64,000 nucleotides of DNA from Pseudomonas oryzae. Its GTDB lineage: Bacteria; Pseudomonadota; Gammaproteobacteria; Pseudomonadales; Pseudomonadaceae. Made by a program: the position numbers and the translations under genes. The DNA lies in the NCBI RefSeq assembly GCF_900104805.1, contig NZ_LT629751.1, positions 2,027,001 through 2,091,000 of the forward strand, written 5' to 3'. Each line of letters starts with the position of its first letter. Position 1 is the first letter of the stretch. Shown in pieces: positions 30,405 to 39,994 of the stretch. The notes beneath the pieces are model-generated. The model had not been told where the DNA came from. It searched no databases and worked only from the letters and a program-made list of their open reading frames with translations.

Positions 30405-30449
30405 CTTACGAAAAATAAAAAGCACGACAGCACCAATACGGTGCTGTCG
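30405..30449 (-). terminator. Terminator between the RraB-like gene and the ATP-grasp operon
   Basis: On the minus strand the stem CGACAGCACC-GTATT-GGTGCTGTCG is followed by TGCTTTTTATTTTT. It would stop leftward transcription from the RraB-like gene before the ATP-grasp operon, so that operon needs its own promoter in the 80 bp before 30322. Confidence 0.8.
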
Positions 30450-30584
30450 CTGGCGATTGCCGTGCATTGAGTGCATCAAAAGAACGCAAGCTGCACCGCG
30501 GCAGCTCGCTGGTGAAGCCGGTGACGGATGCGTCGACCCTATCACCTCAAGACTGTGCGCGCGATCACGCGGCCGGCGCACCGA

Positions 30585-30923
30585 TCAAGGTCGCTCGCCC
30601 TCCATCTCCTGGGTCACCCCCCAGCCATCGAGCACCCCGCCCAGGGGACCTACCAGCTCCTGCAGGTTGTGCTCGAAATCGTCGATACCGGAATGGGTGG
30701 CATACATCACCTTGCTGACCTGCAGGTGCCAGGCGCCGTCGCGATAGCTGACCTGGGCATTCAGCGACTCGCCGCGGAAATTCCTCGCGGCCTGACGCGC
30801 GCGCGCCTCGTCCGGAAAAATGGCATAGAACTCGATGGGGTGGACACGGGCGAAATCGAACCCCCCTTCCCTCATCCGGCGCAGCACGGTACTGCTGATA
30901 TCTTCTGGAGCGATCGTAGCCAT
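30585..30923 (-). CDS. RraB-like regulator of RNase E activity
   Basis: 112-aa cytosolic protein similar to ribonuclease E inhibitor RraB family proteins. It has an N-terminal helical region (DISSTVLRRMREGGFDFARVHPIEFYAIFPDEARARQAARNF) and a strand/helix ending with IDDFEHNLQELVGPLGGVLDGWGVTQ, which is the typical RraB C-terminal block, though the usual acidic tail is short. It probably modulates RNA decay by binding RNase E; this is inferred from the family. Single gene with its own terminator downstream. Confidence 0.75.
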   Translation of the reverse strand: MATIAPEDISSTVLRRMREGGFDFARVHPIEFYAIFPDEARARQAARNFRGESLNAQVSYRDGAWHLQVSKVMYATHSGIDDFEHNLQELVGPLGGVLDGWGVTQEMEGERP

Positions 30924-31698
30924 TGCACGCACTCCCGCCGTTGATATTGATCGGTTGCGGATCTACATCGCGCTCAGCCTAGCCCCAAAACACGCAGCCT
31001 GTACAGTCGGCAGTCTTTTCCCGACCGCCGGCCGGCATGTGTTGGCGCTGATGCAGCGACCGGGACTCGACGGGCACATGTTCGCGCCAGCTCCGTGCAC
31101 GCGACTTGCCACGCCGGACTATCTCCCTGCTCTGCATACCGTTCGTCGCCTTGTCGACCGCAAACGCCTCGGGATTACCCACAAACCGCCATCCCACGCC
31201 AGCCCCTCCTGCAGCCGACGACGGAATATCGGCGAACCGATGCGTCAATAAAAATTCACCTGGCCACGACCAGACCGGGCTGGCTGCGGGGCCGGAAACA
31301 GGAACTCCGGGATGCTGGGCGACCAGGCGACATAGTGTTCTGCGCCGGGTGCGTTCGCCCCGGGAATTGCAAATGCAGTGTTCAAACTACAACCTCACCC
31401 GAATAACAGCAGTAATTTTCTACCGCTTGTTGAATTCTCAACCGACCATGAAACAAGCGAAATCCGCAAATAACAATTTATTGCCAATCCTTTATTGACG
31501 TTAAATCCAGCCAAACAAACAGATAAAAACCCTATCGCGAATCGGCATATATATCGCCTCATCACCCGCAACTTATCCCTCTGCTAAGTTCAAATCGCAC
31601 ACCGAACAACCCCCTCGAAAACCAGTGAATTCCCGCAGGCAGCAGTTCCTGCGGCGGGTTCGGCTTGCCCGGCGAAATGACGCAGGAGGCGCGAGGTC
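30924..31698. other. 775-bp region with no recognised gene
   Basis: Between the RraB-like gene and the DUF922 gene. The first 450 bp have normal GC but hold only open frames without family resemblance, including an 89-codon minus-strand frame at 30979-31248 that I do not accept. From about 31370 to 31570 the DNA is clearly AT-rich, with tracts such as AATAACAATTTATTG and CATATATATCG. This stretch may hold promoters for the DUF922 gene or be leftover foreign DNA. No inverted terminal repeats or transposase fragments are seen. Confidence 0.5.
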
Positions 31699-32322
31699 AT
31701 GGATAACCGGCACGGCAATTCGGCCCAGCAACCACCGCGTGAAGGGCTGTCCAGAGGACTCTGCGCCGGCATGCTGATGGTGCTGTCGCTGGCGCTGCTC
31801 GCCCCGCAAGTTCGGGCCGAAATCAGCGAGAAACTCGATTACACCGACTATCCGGTTCCCGCCAGCGAGGAGGCCTCGCTGGGCAGATCGCTGAACCGCA
31901 ACTCGCCGATTCGCCATGACGGACTGACCTACCACGCCTACACCACCTGGACGGTGAACTGGACCTATCGCTGGACCGATGCGGGCGGTTACTGCCGGAT
32001 CAGCGAAGTCGCCACCCAGCTGCACGGGATCATCAAGCTGCCGCGTCTGGAAGGCGGCAGCGAGTCCCTGCGCGGGCAGTTCGACCGCTATCTGCAAGCC
32101 CTGCACCAGCACGAACTCGGGCATTACCAGATCGGTCGCAAGGCCGCCCTGGAGGTGGACCGTGAACTGCGCGCCCTGCCGGTCATGGCCAACTGCCAGC
32201 GCCTGAGTGCCGCCGCCAACCGCATCGCCCATCAGGTCGTCGATCGCCACAAGGAAGAAGAACGCACCTACGACCTGATCACCGTGCATGGCCGGCTGCA
32301 GGGCGCCCGCCTCGACCTGTGA
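31699..32322 (+). CDS. Secreted DUF922 putative zinc protease
   Basis: 207-aa periplasmic or secreted protein. After a short basic N-terminus, a signal segment (GMLMVLSLALLAPQVRA, residues 24-40) should be cleaved before EISEKL. The DUF922 domain carries the zinc-protease motif HELGH at 138-142 (His138, Glu139, His142), with YTTWTVNWTYRWTDAGG and QLHGIIKLPRL upstream. A third ligand is not obvious. It starts with AGGAG upstream of ATG 31699. Predicted metallopeptidase, biological target unknown. Confidence 0.85.
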   Translation: MDNRHGNSAQQPPREGLSRGLCAGMLMVLSLALLAPQVRAEISEKLDYTDYPVPASEEASLGRSLNRNSPIRHDGLTYHAYTTWTVNWTYRWTDAGGYCRISEVATQLHGIIKLPRLEGGSESLRGQFDRYLQALHQHELGHYQIGRKAALEVDRELRALPVMANCQRLSAAANRIAHQVVDRHKEEERTYDLITVHGRLQGARLDL

Positions 32323-32476
32323 TGCGCGCGCCAGAGCGACGGTCGCCCAACCCGCCGGCAATCTGGGATAATGACGCCCCGCTCACCAGCGCCCGAAGTG
32401 GCTCACGCGCGCGCATCGAGCGCCGAGCCTGTCAGCCATACCCCGCATCATCCGCAAGTACGTTCTGCCCATCGTC

Positions 32477-32980
32477 ATGACCCACCATCTGCGTCCCATG
32501 GCCGAGCACGACATTCCGGCCGTGCTGGCTATCCAGCAAGAGTCCTATGCCAGCGAACTGCTGGAAAGTGCCGAAATCATCCGCCAGCGTCTGCTGGCCG
32601 CCCCCGATCTCGCCTGGGTGGCCGAAGACGCCTCGGGCGTCTGCGCCTACCTGTTCGGCTATCGCTCGCACGCTGGCAAGGTGACGCCCCTGGACGGCGC
32701 CTTCGCCCAGCCGGCGGATGCCGACTGCCTGTACCTGCACGATCTGGCGGTGAGCGGCCGCGCAGCCGGCCGCGGCATCGGTCCGGGGCTGGTGCAGCGG
32801 CTGCTCGAGCGCGGCCGCTGCAGCCGCCTGAAGTACTCGGCCCTGGTCTCGGTGCAGGACTCCCAGGGCTTCTGGCGTCGCCAGGGCTATGCCGAACTCG
32901 CCGAACTGGACGCCCACCAGCAGCGCAACCTGGCGTCCTACGGCGTGCCGGCGGTGTACATGGTCAAGTCGCTGCATTGA
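32477..32980 (+). CDS. GNAT-family N-acetyltransferase
   Basis: 167-aa cytosolic acetyltransferase. It begins with LRPMAEHDIPAVLAIQQESYA, the standard GNAT strand-helix start. The acetyl-CoA loop is seen as LAVSGRAAGRGIGPGLVQRLLE (a variant of Q/RxxGxG/A), and VSVQDSQGFWRRQGYAE supplies the C-terminal catalytic-side strand and helix. It resembles RimI-like small-molecule or protein acetyltransferases. Acceptor unknown. It ends 39 nt before the nitronate monooxygenase gene on the same strand. Confidence 0.86.
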   Translation: MTHHLRPMAEHDIPAVLAIQQESYASELLESAEIIRQRLLAAPDLAWVAEDASGVCAYLFGYRSHAGKVTPLDGAFAQPADADCLYLHDLAVSGRAAGRGIGPGLVQRLLERGRCSRLKYSALVSVQDSQGFWRRQGYAELAELDAHQQRNLASYGVPAVYMVKSLH

Positions 32981-33019
32981 GGGCAAACTGAGGCACCGTT
33001 TCAGTGCAGGAAGCCCGCC

Positions 33020-34084
33020 ATGCCTTGCCCAGACAATGCCTTCACCGCCCTCGTCGGCGTCCGTCATCCGCTGATCCAGGCGCCCATGGCCGGCGGCGCG
33101 ACCACCCCGGAGCTGGTCGCCGCGGTCAGCAACGCCGGCGCCCTGGGCTCCTTCGCCGCCGCCACCCTGGCGCCGGCGGCGATCCGCGAAGGCGTGGCGC
33201 GGGTACGCCAGCTCACCGACCGGCCGTTCAACGTCAACCTGTTCATCCTCGACGAGCCGGCGCCCAGCGACGAGGAAGTCGCCCGCGCCCAGGCACGCCT
33301 CGATCCGCTGCGCGCCGAACTGGGCCTGCCGCCGGGCGGGCGGCCGACGCGCTTCTGCGAGGACAACCGGGCACAGCTCGAGACCCTGCTCGAGCTGGCG
33401 CCGCCGGTGGTCAGCTTCACCTTCGGCATCCTCGACGCCGCCACCGTGGCGCGCTTCCACGCCGTCGGTAGCCTGGTGATGGGTACCGCCACCACGGTGG
33501 CCGAGGCCCGCGCGTGGCAGGCGGTCGGCGCCGATCTGGTGTGCGCCCAGGGCTGTGAGGCCGGTGGCCATCGCGGCAGCTTCCTCGGCGACCCGCAGCA
33601 GGCGTGCCTCGGCCTGCTGGCCCTGCTGCCGCAGCTGGCGGCTGCGGTGAACATCCCGGTGGTGGCGGCCGGCGGCCTGATGGACGGCCGCGGCATCGCC
33701 GCCAGCCTGCTGCTCGGCGCCCAGGCCGCGCAGCTCGGCACCGCCTTCCTGTGCTGCCCGGAGTCGGGCATCCCGGCCATCTGGAAGGAGGCGATCCGCG
33801 CCGCTCGCGACGACAGTACGCGCCTGACCCGCGCCTTCTCCGGCCGCTTCGCCCGTGGCATCACCAACGACTTCATGCGCCGCTTCGCCGCCGAGGAAGA
33901 GCAGATCCCGGCCTACCCGGTGCAGAACGCGCTGACCGCCGACATCCGCCAGGCCGCACTGCGCCAGGGACGCAGCGAGTACCTGTCGCTGTGGGCCGGC
34001 CAGGGGGCCGGCATGGCGCGCAGCCTGCCGGCCGCCGAGCTGGTGCAGACACTGATGGCAGAGCTGGGCGCCTGCCAGTCCTGA
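33020..34084 (+). CDS. Nitronate monooxygenase-family FMN enzyme
   Basis: 354-aa TIM-barrel flavoprotein of the NMO (2-nitropropane dioxygenase) family, which oxidises propionate 3-nitronate and related toxins. Motifs: LIQAPMAGGATTPELVAAVSNAGALGSFAAA at the N-terminus (FMN pocket), VSFTFGIL, GADLVCAQGCEAGGHRGSF containing the catalytic His, and VVAAGGLMDGRGIAASLLLGAQAAQLGTAFL for phosphate binding. These fit class I NMO. It lies just downstream of the GNAT gene. Confidence 0.9.
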   Translation: MPCPDNAFTALVGVRHPLIQAPMAGGATTPELVAAVSNAGALGSFAAATLAPAAIREGVARVRQLTDRPFNVNLFILDEPAPSDEEVARAQARLDPLRAELGLPPGGRPTRFCEDNRAQLETLLELAPPVVSFTFGILDAATVARFHAVGSLVMGTATTVAEARAWQAVGADLVCAQGCEAGGHRGSFLGDPQQACLGLLALLPQLAAAVNIPVVAAGGLMDGRGIAASLLLGAQAAQLGTAFLCCPESGIPAIWKEAIRAARDDSTRLTRAFSGRFARGITNDFMRRFAAEEEQIPAYPVQNALTADIRQAALRQGRSEYLSLWAGQGAGMARSLPAAELVQTLMAELGACQS

Positions 34085-34265
34085 GGCGTATGCCGCTCGG
34101 CGGAAATACTGCGCCAGAGCCTGGCAAGGTCACCCGGCGACCTATACTTCAGACAGAGCCGGACGACTCCGGACCAACAACAACAAGCCCGGAATCGTCG
34201 TCTCGAAGGCCCTGCTTGCCGACTCGGGAGCAGGTGTCAGCCCTAGCGATCTGGAGGGCGCCATC

Positions 34266-34484
34266 ATGTCCAGGTACTACATCGATTGCCGGGACTACCC
34301 GGGCGACGTGAAGTGCACAGTGGCACTGGCTGCCGACACCAAGGAAGAGCTGCTGGAAGCCGTTGTCGAGCACGGCCGCACCGTGCACGGTTACGCAGAC
34401 ACGCCGGAGTTCCGCGACCAGGTCCTGCAAGGGATGAAGGAAGGTACACCGCCTGTGGAGGCTGAAACGGCCAGGGCGGCGTGA
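34266..34484 (+). CDS. DUF1059 domain-containing small protein
   Basis: 72-aa protein with the full DUF1059 pattern: YYIDCRDYPGDVKCTVALAADTKEELLEAVVEHGRTVHGYADTPEFRDQ is spread over the chain, with two cysteines, the VxHG segment and a MKEGTPP ending. The family is widespread, small and without known function; it is sometimes found near stress genes. It stands alone between the NMO gene and a strong terminator shared with speE. Confidence 0.85.
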   Translation: MSRYYIDCRDYPGDVKCTVALAADTKEELLEAVVEHGRTVHGYADTPEFRDQVLQGMKEGTPPVEAETARAA

Positions 34485-34587
34485 CCAGTGACCCACCGGG
34501 AAGCCAGCCGTCCTCCCGGGCCTGAACCCTCGGCAAAGCGAGGCATGGCCAACGCACAGACAGCCAGTGGCGGCAGCATCCCGTCCG

Positions 34588-34626
34588 CAAATGAGAAGGG
34601 GCCCTGATCGGGCCCCTTCTCATTTG
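34588..34626. terminator. Long perfect hairpin, bidirectional terminator of DUF1059 gene and speE
   Basis: A 17-bp perfect stem, CAAATGAGAAGGGGCCC with its complement, surrounds a TGATC loop. The AAATGAG / CTCATTT ends give only modest U-runs, but the stem is very stable and sits between two convergent genes. Confidence 0.8.
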
Positions 34627-34639
34627 ACGCATCCGGACT

Positions 34640-35500
<861 letters not shown>

Positions 35501-35689
35501 GGCGTTTTTTCCTTGTAAGTCATTGAAAAACAAAGAGGAGCCCGAGCTCCGCCGATAACCGAATTGTAGTTGCTGCACGGGATCGGGAACAGCGGCAGCC
35601 CAGTCTGCCCGCTGGGTGGGACAGGCGCATGACCTGCAGGTTGCAGACCGCCGCGCCGCCCGCATGCGGCAAGCGCGGCGGCCGCGGGG

Positions 35690-36373
35690 TCAGAACGCGG
35701 CCGGCTCGATGGCCGCGAAGCTGGCCACCGTGCGGTGCCCGGCCAGTTCGCCGCCCTCGCGGGCCAGGCCGCAGGTGGCCATGCCGGCCTCGTGCGCGGC
35801 GTCCAGCTCCTGCACCACGTCGGAGAGGAACAGGATCTCGCCGGCCGGTCGGCCGATGGCGGCGGCGATGCGCGCGTAACTCTCGGCCTCGCGCTTGCCG
35901 CCGCTGGTGGTGTCGAAGTAGCCGGAGAACAGCGGGGTCAGATCGCCGGCCTCGGAGCAGCCGAAGATCAGCTGCTGCGCCTGGATCGAGCCGGAGGAGT
36001 ACACGTACAGTGCGTAGCCGGCGGCGTGCCACTGGCGCAGCGCCTCCACCGCATCCGGGTAGACGTGGCCCTTGAGCTGGCCGGCGCGGTAGCCCTGCTC
36101 CCAGACCATGCCCTGCAGCGCCTTGAGCGGGGTGGCCTTGCGGTCGGCGGCGATCCACTCGAGGAGGATGGCGATGACCCGCTCGACGTCGGCATCAGGC
36201 TCGCCGCTCTCGGCGCGCACCGCCTCCAGCTGCGCGGCCACCGCCGGTGCCTCGGCCTGTGCGCGGACGAAGTCCGGCAGGTGCTCGACGGCGAAGGGAA
36301 ACAGCACGTCGAAGACGAAACTGACCGCGCTGGTGGTGCCCTCGATGTCGGTGAGGATGACTTTGATCGGCAC
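35690..36373 (-). CDS. mtnC: Enolase-phosphatase E1 (methionine salvage)
   Basis: HAD-family bifunctional enzyme of 227 aa that enolises and dephosphorylates 2,3-diketo-5-methylthiopentyl-1-phosphate to acireductone. The catalytic acids Asp9 and Glu11 are in [31 protein letters not shown] and [19 protein letters not shown] are the later HAD motifs. The start is GTG 36373, supported by GGAGGA 9 nt upstream and by only a 2-bp gap from the mtnD stop codon. Part of the mtnB-mtnD-mtnC operon. Confidence 0.94.
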   Translation of the reverse strand: MPIKVILTDIEGTTSAVSFVFDVLFPFAVEHLPDFVRAQAEAPAVAAQLEAVRAESGEPDADVERVIAILLEWIAADRKATPLKALQGMVWEQGYRAGQLKGHVYPDAVEALRQWHAAGYALYVYSSGSIQAQQLIFGCSEAGDLTPLFSGYFDTTSGGKREAESYARIAAAIGRPAGEILFLSDVVQELDAAHEAGMATCGLAREGGELAGHRTVASFAAIEPAAF

Positions 36374-36375
36374 CG

Positions 36376-36921
36376 TCAGTCCTCCAGCGGCGGGAAGGAC
36401 TGGGCGATGGGATCGCCGGTGAACTTCGCCACCCAGCCTTCGGGGTTGTTGAACAGGCGGATGGCGACGAAGTGCGGCTCCTCGCCCATGTCGAACCAGT
36501 GCTTGGTACCGGCCGGCACCGAGATCAGGTCGTTCTTCTCGCACAGCACCGCGTAGACGTGATCACCGATATGCAGAGTGAACAGGCCGCGACCGGCGAC
36601 GAAGAAGCGCACCTCGTCCTCGCCGTGGGTGTGCTCGTCGAGGAACTTGGCGCGCAGCTCGGCCTTCTGCGGGTGCGTGCGATCCAGGCTGACCACGTCG
36701 ACGGTGACGTAGCCCTGCTCGCTCATCAGCTTGTCGATCTCGTGGCGGTAGGCGGCGATCACCTCCTCCTGGCTGGCGCCGGGAGCGATGGGCGCGCTGG
36801 CCTGCCAGCGCTCGAAGCGCACGCCGACCTCGGCCAGAGTGGCGGCGATGTCCTCGACATGGGTCAGCACCTTCAGCGGCTGCTGGGGATTGGATTCTTG
36901 GTAGACGCTCAGCCAGCTCAT
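36376..36921 (-). CDS. mtnD: Acireductone dioxygenase
   Basis: Cupin metalloenzyme of 181 aa that oxidises acireductone; with Fe2+ it yields the methionine precursor 2-oxo-4-methylthiobutanoate, with Ni2+ an off-pathway product. The metal ligands are His97, His99, Glu103 ([14 protein letters not shown]) and His141 ([12 protein letters not shown]). The N-terminus [12 protein letters not shown] is typical. It lies between mtnB (25-nt gap) and mtnC (2-nt gap) in one operon. Confidence 0.96.
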   Translation of the reverse strand: MSWLSVYQESNPQQPLKVLTHVEDIAATLAEVGVRFERWQASAPIAPGASQEEVIAAYRHEIDKLMSEQGYVTVDVVSLDRTHPQKAELRAKFLDEHTHGEDEVRFFVAGRGLFTLHIGDHVYAVLCEKNDLISVPAGTKHWFDMGEEPHFVAIRLFNNPEGWVAKFTGDPIAQSFPPLED

Positions 36922-36946
36922 GGCAGCTCCTTGTTCGGCGGTTCGC

Positions 36947-37567
36947 TCAGCGACCCAGCACCTGGCGGGTCTTCAGTTCGCATTCGAAGAGGAATTCGAA
37001 GGCCTCGATCTGACGCAATGCATCGCTCATCTGCGGGCCCCAAGTGTAAAGGCCGTGGCCGCGGATCAGGTAGCCCACGCAGTCCGGATGCGTATCCAGC
37101 CATTGCTGCACCTGCCCGGCCAGGCGGGCGATGTCCTGGTCGTTGGCGAAGATCGGCACCACGACCTGGCCCTCGTGGGTGGTCACCCCGGCGAAGGCCT
37201 TCTGCAGCTCGTAGTCCTCGAGCAGCAGCTGGTCGCCGGGGGTGAGGCGCGACAGCACGGTGGCGTTGACCGAGTGGGTGTGCAGCACCGCGCCGATGTC
37301 GGCGCGCCAGGCGTACAGCTGGGTGTGCAGCAGGGTCTCGGCCGAGGGTTTCTTGCCCGGCTCCAGGCTGTTGCCGGCGAGGTCGGTGGCCAGCACGTCC
37401 TGCTCGGTGAGCTGGCCCTTGTGCTTGCCGGACACGGTGAGCAGCGCCTGGTCGGCGGCCAGGCGCGCCGAGTAGTTGCTGCTGGTGGCCGGCGACCAGC
37501 CGCGAGCGTAGAGGAAGCGGCCGGCCTCGATGATCTGCCGGGTGAGGAGTTCGCGCTTGTCGGTCAT
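36947..37567 (-). CDS. mtnB: Methylthioribulose-1-phosphate dehydratase
   Basis: Class II aldolase-fold zinc lyase of 206 aa in the methionine salvage pathway. SPATSSNYSARL near the N-terminus, the Glu in KPSAETLLHTQLY (E77), and the zinc site His96/His98 in VLHTHSVNATVL define the family; the C-terminal His of RGHGLYTWG is the third ligand. It is 24 nt downstream of the MFS transporter gene and first of mtnB-mtnD-mtnC. Confidence 0.95.
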   Translation of the reverse strand: MTDKRELLTRQIIEAGRFLYARGWSPATSSNYSARLAADQALLTVSGKHKGQLTEQDVLATDLAGNSLEPGKKPSAETLLHTQLYAWRADIGAVLHTHSVNATVLSRLTPGDQLLLEDYELQKAFAGVTTHEGQVVVPIFANDQDIARLAGQVQQWLDTHPDCVGYLIRGHGLYTWGPQMSDALRQIEAFEFLFECELKTRQVLGR

Positions 37568-37591
37568 CGGGAAATCTCGAAGATCGGTGAT

Positions 37592-38749
37592 TCAGGAAGC
37601 CGCCGCCGGCTCACGCAGGCGGAGGGCAATGATAGCGGCTGCCGCCAGCGCCGCCAGGCTGGCGAGGGCGAAGGTCCAGGCCGGGCCCAGGCTGGTCCAG
37701 CTGTAGCCGGCGTACAGGGCGCCGAGGGCGCCGCCGACGCCGGACAACGCGGCGTACAGCGCCTGGCCCTGGCCCTGCTGGCGGGCGGCGAAGCTGTGGC
37801 GGACGAAGTGGATGGCCGCGGCGTGGAAGCTGCCGAAGGTGGCGGCGTGCATGCACTGGGCGAGCAGCAGCACCGGCCAGTGCTCGGCCAGGTTGCCGAG
37901 CAGCAGCCAGCGCAGCACCGCCAGCAGCAGGCTGGCGAGCAGCACCTGGCGCACGGAAAAGCGCGCCAGCAGGCGCGCCATCACCAGGAACACGAGGATC
38001 TCGGCGACCACCCCGAGCGCCCACAGCCAGCCGATCAGGGTGCGGCTGTAGCCGAGGTGCTCCAGATGCAGGGTGATGAAGGTGTAGTACGGGCCGTGGC
38101 TGAGCAGCATCAGCGCCACCGCGCCGTAGAACGCCGGCACGCCGGGGCGGCGCAGCTGCTGCAGGAAGCCGCCGCGCTCGGCCTCGCCGGCGTGGCCCTG
38201 CGGCTGGGCGTTGGGAATCCACAGGCTGCTCGCCGCGATGGCCAGCATGATGGCGGTCACCGCCCAGGGATAGGCGTCCAGGCTGACCCGCTCGAACAGA
38301 GCGCCGAGGCCGACCACGGTGCAGATGAAGCCGATCGAGCCCCACAGGCGCAGCTGGCTGTAGCGCGCCGCCTGCTCGCGCAGGTGGGCCAGGGTGATGA
38401 CCTCGAACTGCGGCAGCACGGCATGCCAGAAGAACGCGTGCATGGCCATCACCAGCGCCAGCCAGGCGTAATCCTGGCGGTAGAAGATGCTGGCGAAGCT
38501 GAGCAGGGTAAGCAGCGCGCCGAGGCGCACGATCAGCAGGCGCCGGCCGCTGACGTCGCCCAGCCAGCCCCACAGGTTGGGCGCCACGCAGCGCATCAGC
38601 ATGGGGATGGCCACCAGCTCGCCGATGCGCGCCGCGGAAAAGCCGAGGTGGTGGAAATACAGGGCGAGGAACGGCGCCGTCGCTCCGAGCAGGGCGAAGT
38701 AGCAGAAGTAGAAACCGGACAGGCGCCAGTAGGGCAAACCGTGCTGCAT
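37592..38749 (-). CDS. MFS transporter (HcaT / 3-phenylpropionate permease-like)
   Basis: 385-aa major facilitator with twelve predicted helices. It begins YWRLSGFYFCYFALLGATAPFLALYFHHLGFSAARIGELVAI and has WGWLGDVSGRRLLIVRLGAL, the loop 2-3 motif of the family, and a central hydrophilic stretch near PNAQPQGHAGEAERGG. The MFS_1-like/HcaT subgroup imports aromatic acids or nucleosides. Its place just upstream of mtnBDC suggests uptake of a methylthio-nucleoside or sugar, but that is inference; the sequence does not name the substrate. Confidence 0.85.
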   Translation of the reverse strand: MQHGLPYWRLSGFYFCYFALLGATAPFLALYFHHLGFSAARIGELVAIPMLMRCVAPNLWGWLGDVSGRRLLIVRLGALLTLLSFASIFYRQDYAWLALVMAMHAFFWHAVLPQFEVITLAHLREQAARYSQLRLWGSIGFICTVVGLGALFERVSLDAYPWAVTAIMLAIAASSLWIPNAQPQGHAGEAERGGFLQQLRRPGVPAFYGAVALMLLSHGPYYTFITLHLEHLGYSRTLIGWLWALGVVAEILVFLVMARLLARFSVRQVLLASLLLAVLRWLLLGNLAEHWPVLLLAQCMHAATFGSFHAAAIHFVRHSFAARQQGQGQALYAALSGVGGALGALYAGYSWTSLGPAWTFALASLAALAAAAIIALRLREPAAAS

Positions 38750-38797
38750 CGACGGATACGGAGCGGGGAGACGGGCCGGCCCGCCTCCCTTGGCGCG

Positions 38798-39889
38798 TCA
38801 GAGCTGGCCGAGCACCGGGGTGCCGACCCGCACCTCGGCGTTCTGCGCGCGCTGGCGCAGCAGGTGGTCCATCAGCACGATGGCCATCATCGCCTCGGCG
38901 ATCGGCGTGGCGCGGATGCCGACGCAGGGATCGTGGCGACCCTTGGTGATCACCTCCACCGGATTGCCGTCGATGTCGATGGAGCGGCCGGGGGTGGTGA
39001 TGCTGGAAGTGGGTTTGAGCGCCAGGTGGGCGACGATCGGCTGGCCGCTGGAGATGCCGCCGAGGATGCCGCCAGCGTGGTTGGACAGGAAGCCGTCCGG
39101 GGTCAGCTCGTCGCGGTGCTCGGTGCCGCGCTGGGCGACGCTGGCGAAACCGGCGCCGATCTCCACGCCCTTCACCGCGTTGATGCTCATCAGCGCGTGG
39201 GCCAGCTCGGCGTCGAGGCGGTCGAAGATCGGCTCGCCGAGGCCCGGCGGCACGCCTTCGGCGACCACGGTGATCTTGGCGCCGACCGAGTCCTGGTCGC
39301 GGCGCAGCTGGTCCATGTAGGCCTCGAGCTCCGGCACCTTGTCCGGGTCGGGGCTGAAGAAGGCGTTCTCTTCCACCGAATCCCAGGTCTTGAACGGAAT
39401 CTCGATCGGGCCGAGCTGGCTCATGTAGCCGCGTACCCGGATGCCGAGGCCGGCCAGGTACTTCTTGGCGATGGCGCCGGCGGCCACGCGCATGGCGGTC
39501 TCGCGCGCCGAGCTGCGGCCGCCGCCGCGGTAGTCGCGGATGCCGTACTTGTGGTGGTAGGTGTAGTCGGCGTGGGCCGGGCGGAACAGGTCCTTGATCG
39601 CCGAGTAGTCCTTGGACTTCTGGTCGGTGTTGCGGATCAGCAGGCCGATCGGGCAGCCGGTGGTCTTGCCCTCGAACACGCCGGAGAGGATCTCCACCTC
39701 GTCGGCTTCCTGGCGCTGGGTGGTGTGGCGGCTGGTGCCGGGCTTGCGGCGGTCGAGGTCGCGCTGCAGGTCGTCCAGCGACAGCTCCAGCCCGGGCGGG
39801 CAACCGTCGACGATGGCGACCAGCGCCGGACCATGGCTTTCACCGGCGGTGGTGACGGTGAACAGCTTGCCGTAAGTATTGCCAGACAT
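38798..39889 (-). CDS. aroC: Chorismate synthase
   Basis: Last enzyme of the shikimate pathway, converting EPSP to chorismate with reduced FMN. It has 363 aa. Signature blocks: [21 protein letters not shown], the FGKxxT-like N-terminus ([20 protein letters not shown]), [23 protein letters not shown], and the C-terminal [25 protein letters not shown]. The ATG at 39889 lies in a 48-bp gap from the MFS gene on the same strand, so it likely heads the aroC-MFS-mtn group. Confidence 0.97.
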   Translation of the reverse strand: MSGNTYGKLFTVTTAGESHGPALVAIVDGCPPGLELSLDDLQRDLDRRKPGTSRHTTQRQEADEVEILSGVFEGKTTGCPIGLLIRNTDQKSKDYSAIKDLFRPAHADYTYHHKYGIRDYRGGGRSSARETAMRVAAGAIAKKYLAGLGIRVRGYMSQLGPIEIPFKTWDSVEENAFFSPDPDKVPELEAYMDQLRRDQDSVGAKITVVAEGVPPGLGEPIFDRLDAELAHALMSINAVKGVEIGAGFASVAQRGTEHRDELTPDGFLSNHAGGILGGISSGQPIVAHLALKPTSSITTPGRSIDIDGNPVEVITKGRHDPCVGIRATPIAEAMMAIVLMDHLLRQRAQNAEVRVGTPVLGQL

Positions 39890-39994
39890 GCAGGATGCTC
39901 CGCGGCGGGACTATTGAGGGCCGCAAAGTATACCCAAGCGCCCCGCCGCTGGGGAAACGCCGGTGCCCCGCCCTGCCCCGCGCCTGGAGTTCGC

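Noticed and set aside
30979-31248. 89-codon minus-strand frame in the large gap
   Set aside because: No family resemblance, no clear Shine-Dalgarno, and amino-acid composition of random GC-rich DNA.
31370-31570. AT-rich stretch as a possible insertion-sequence remnant
   Set aside because: No terminal inverted repeats, target duplication or transposase similarity were found.
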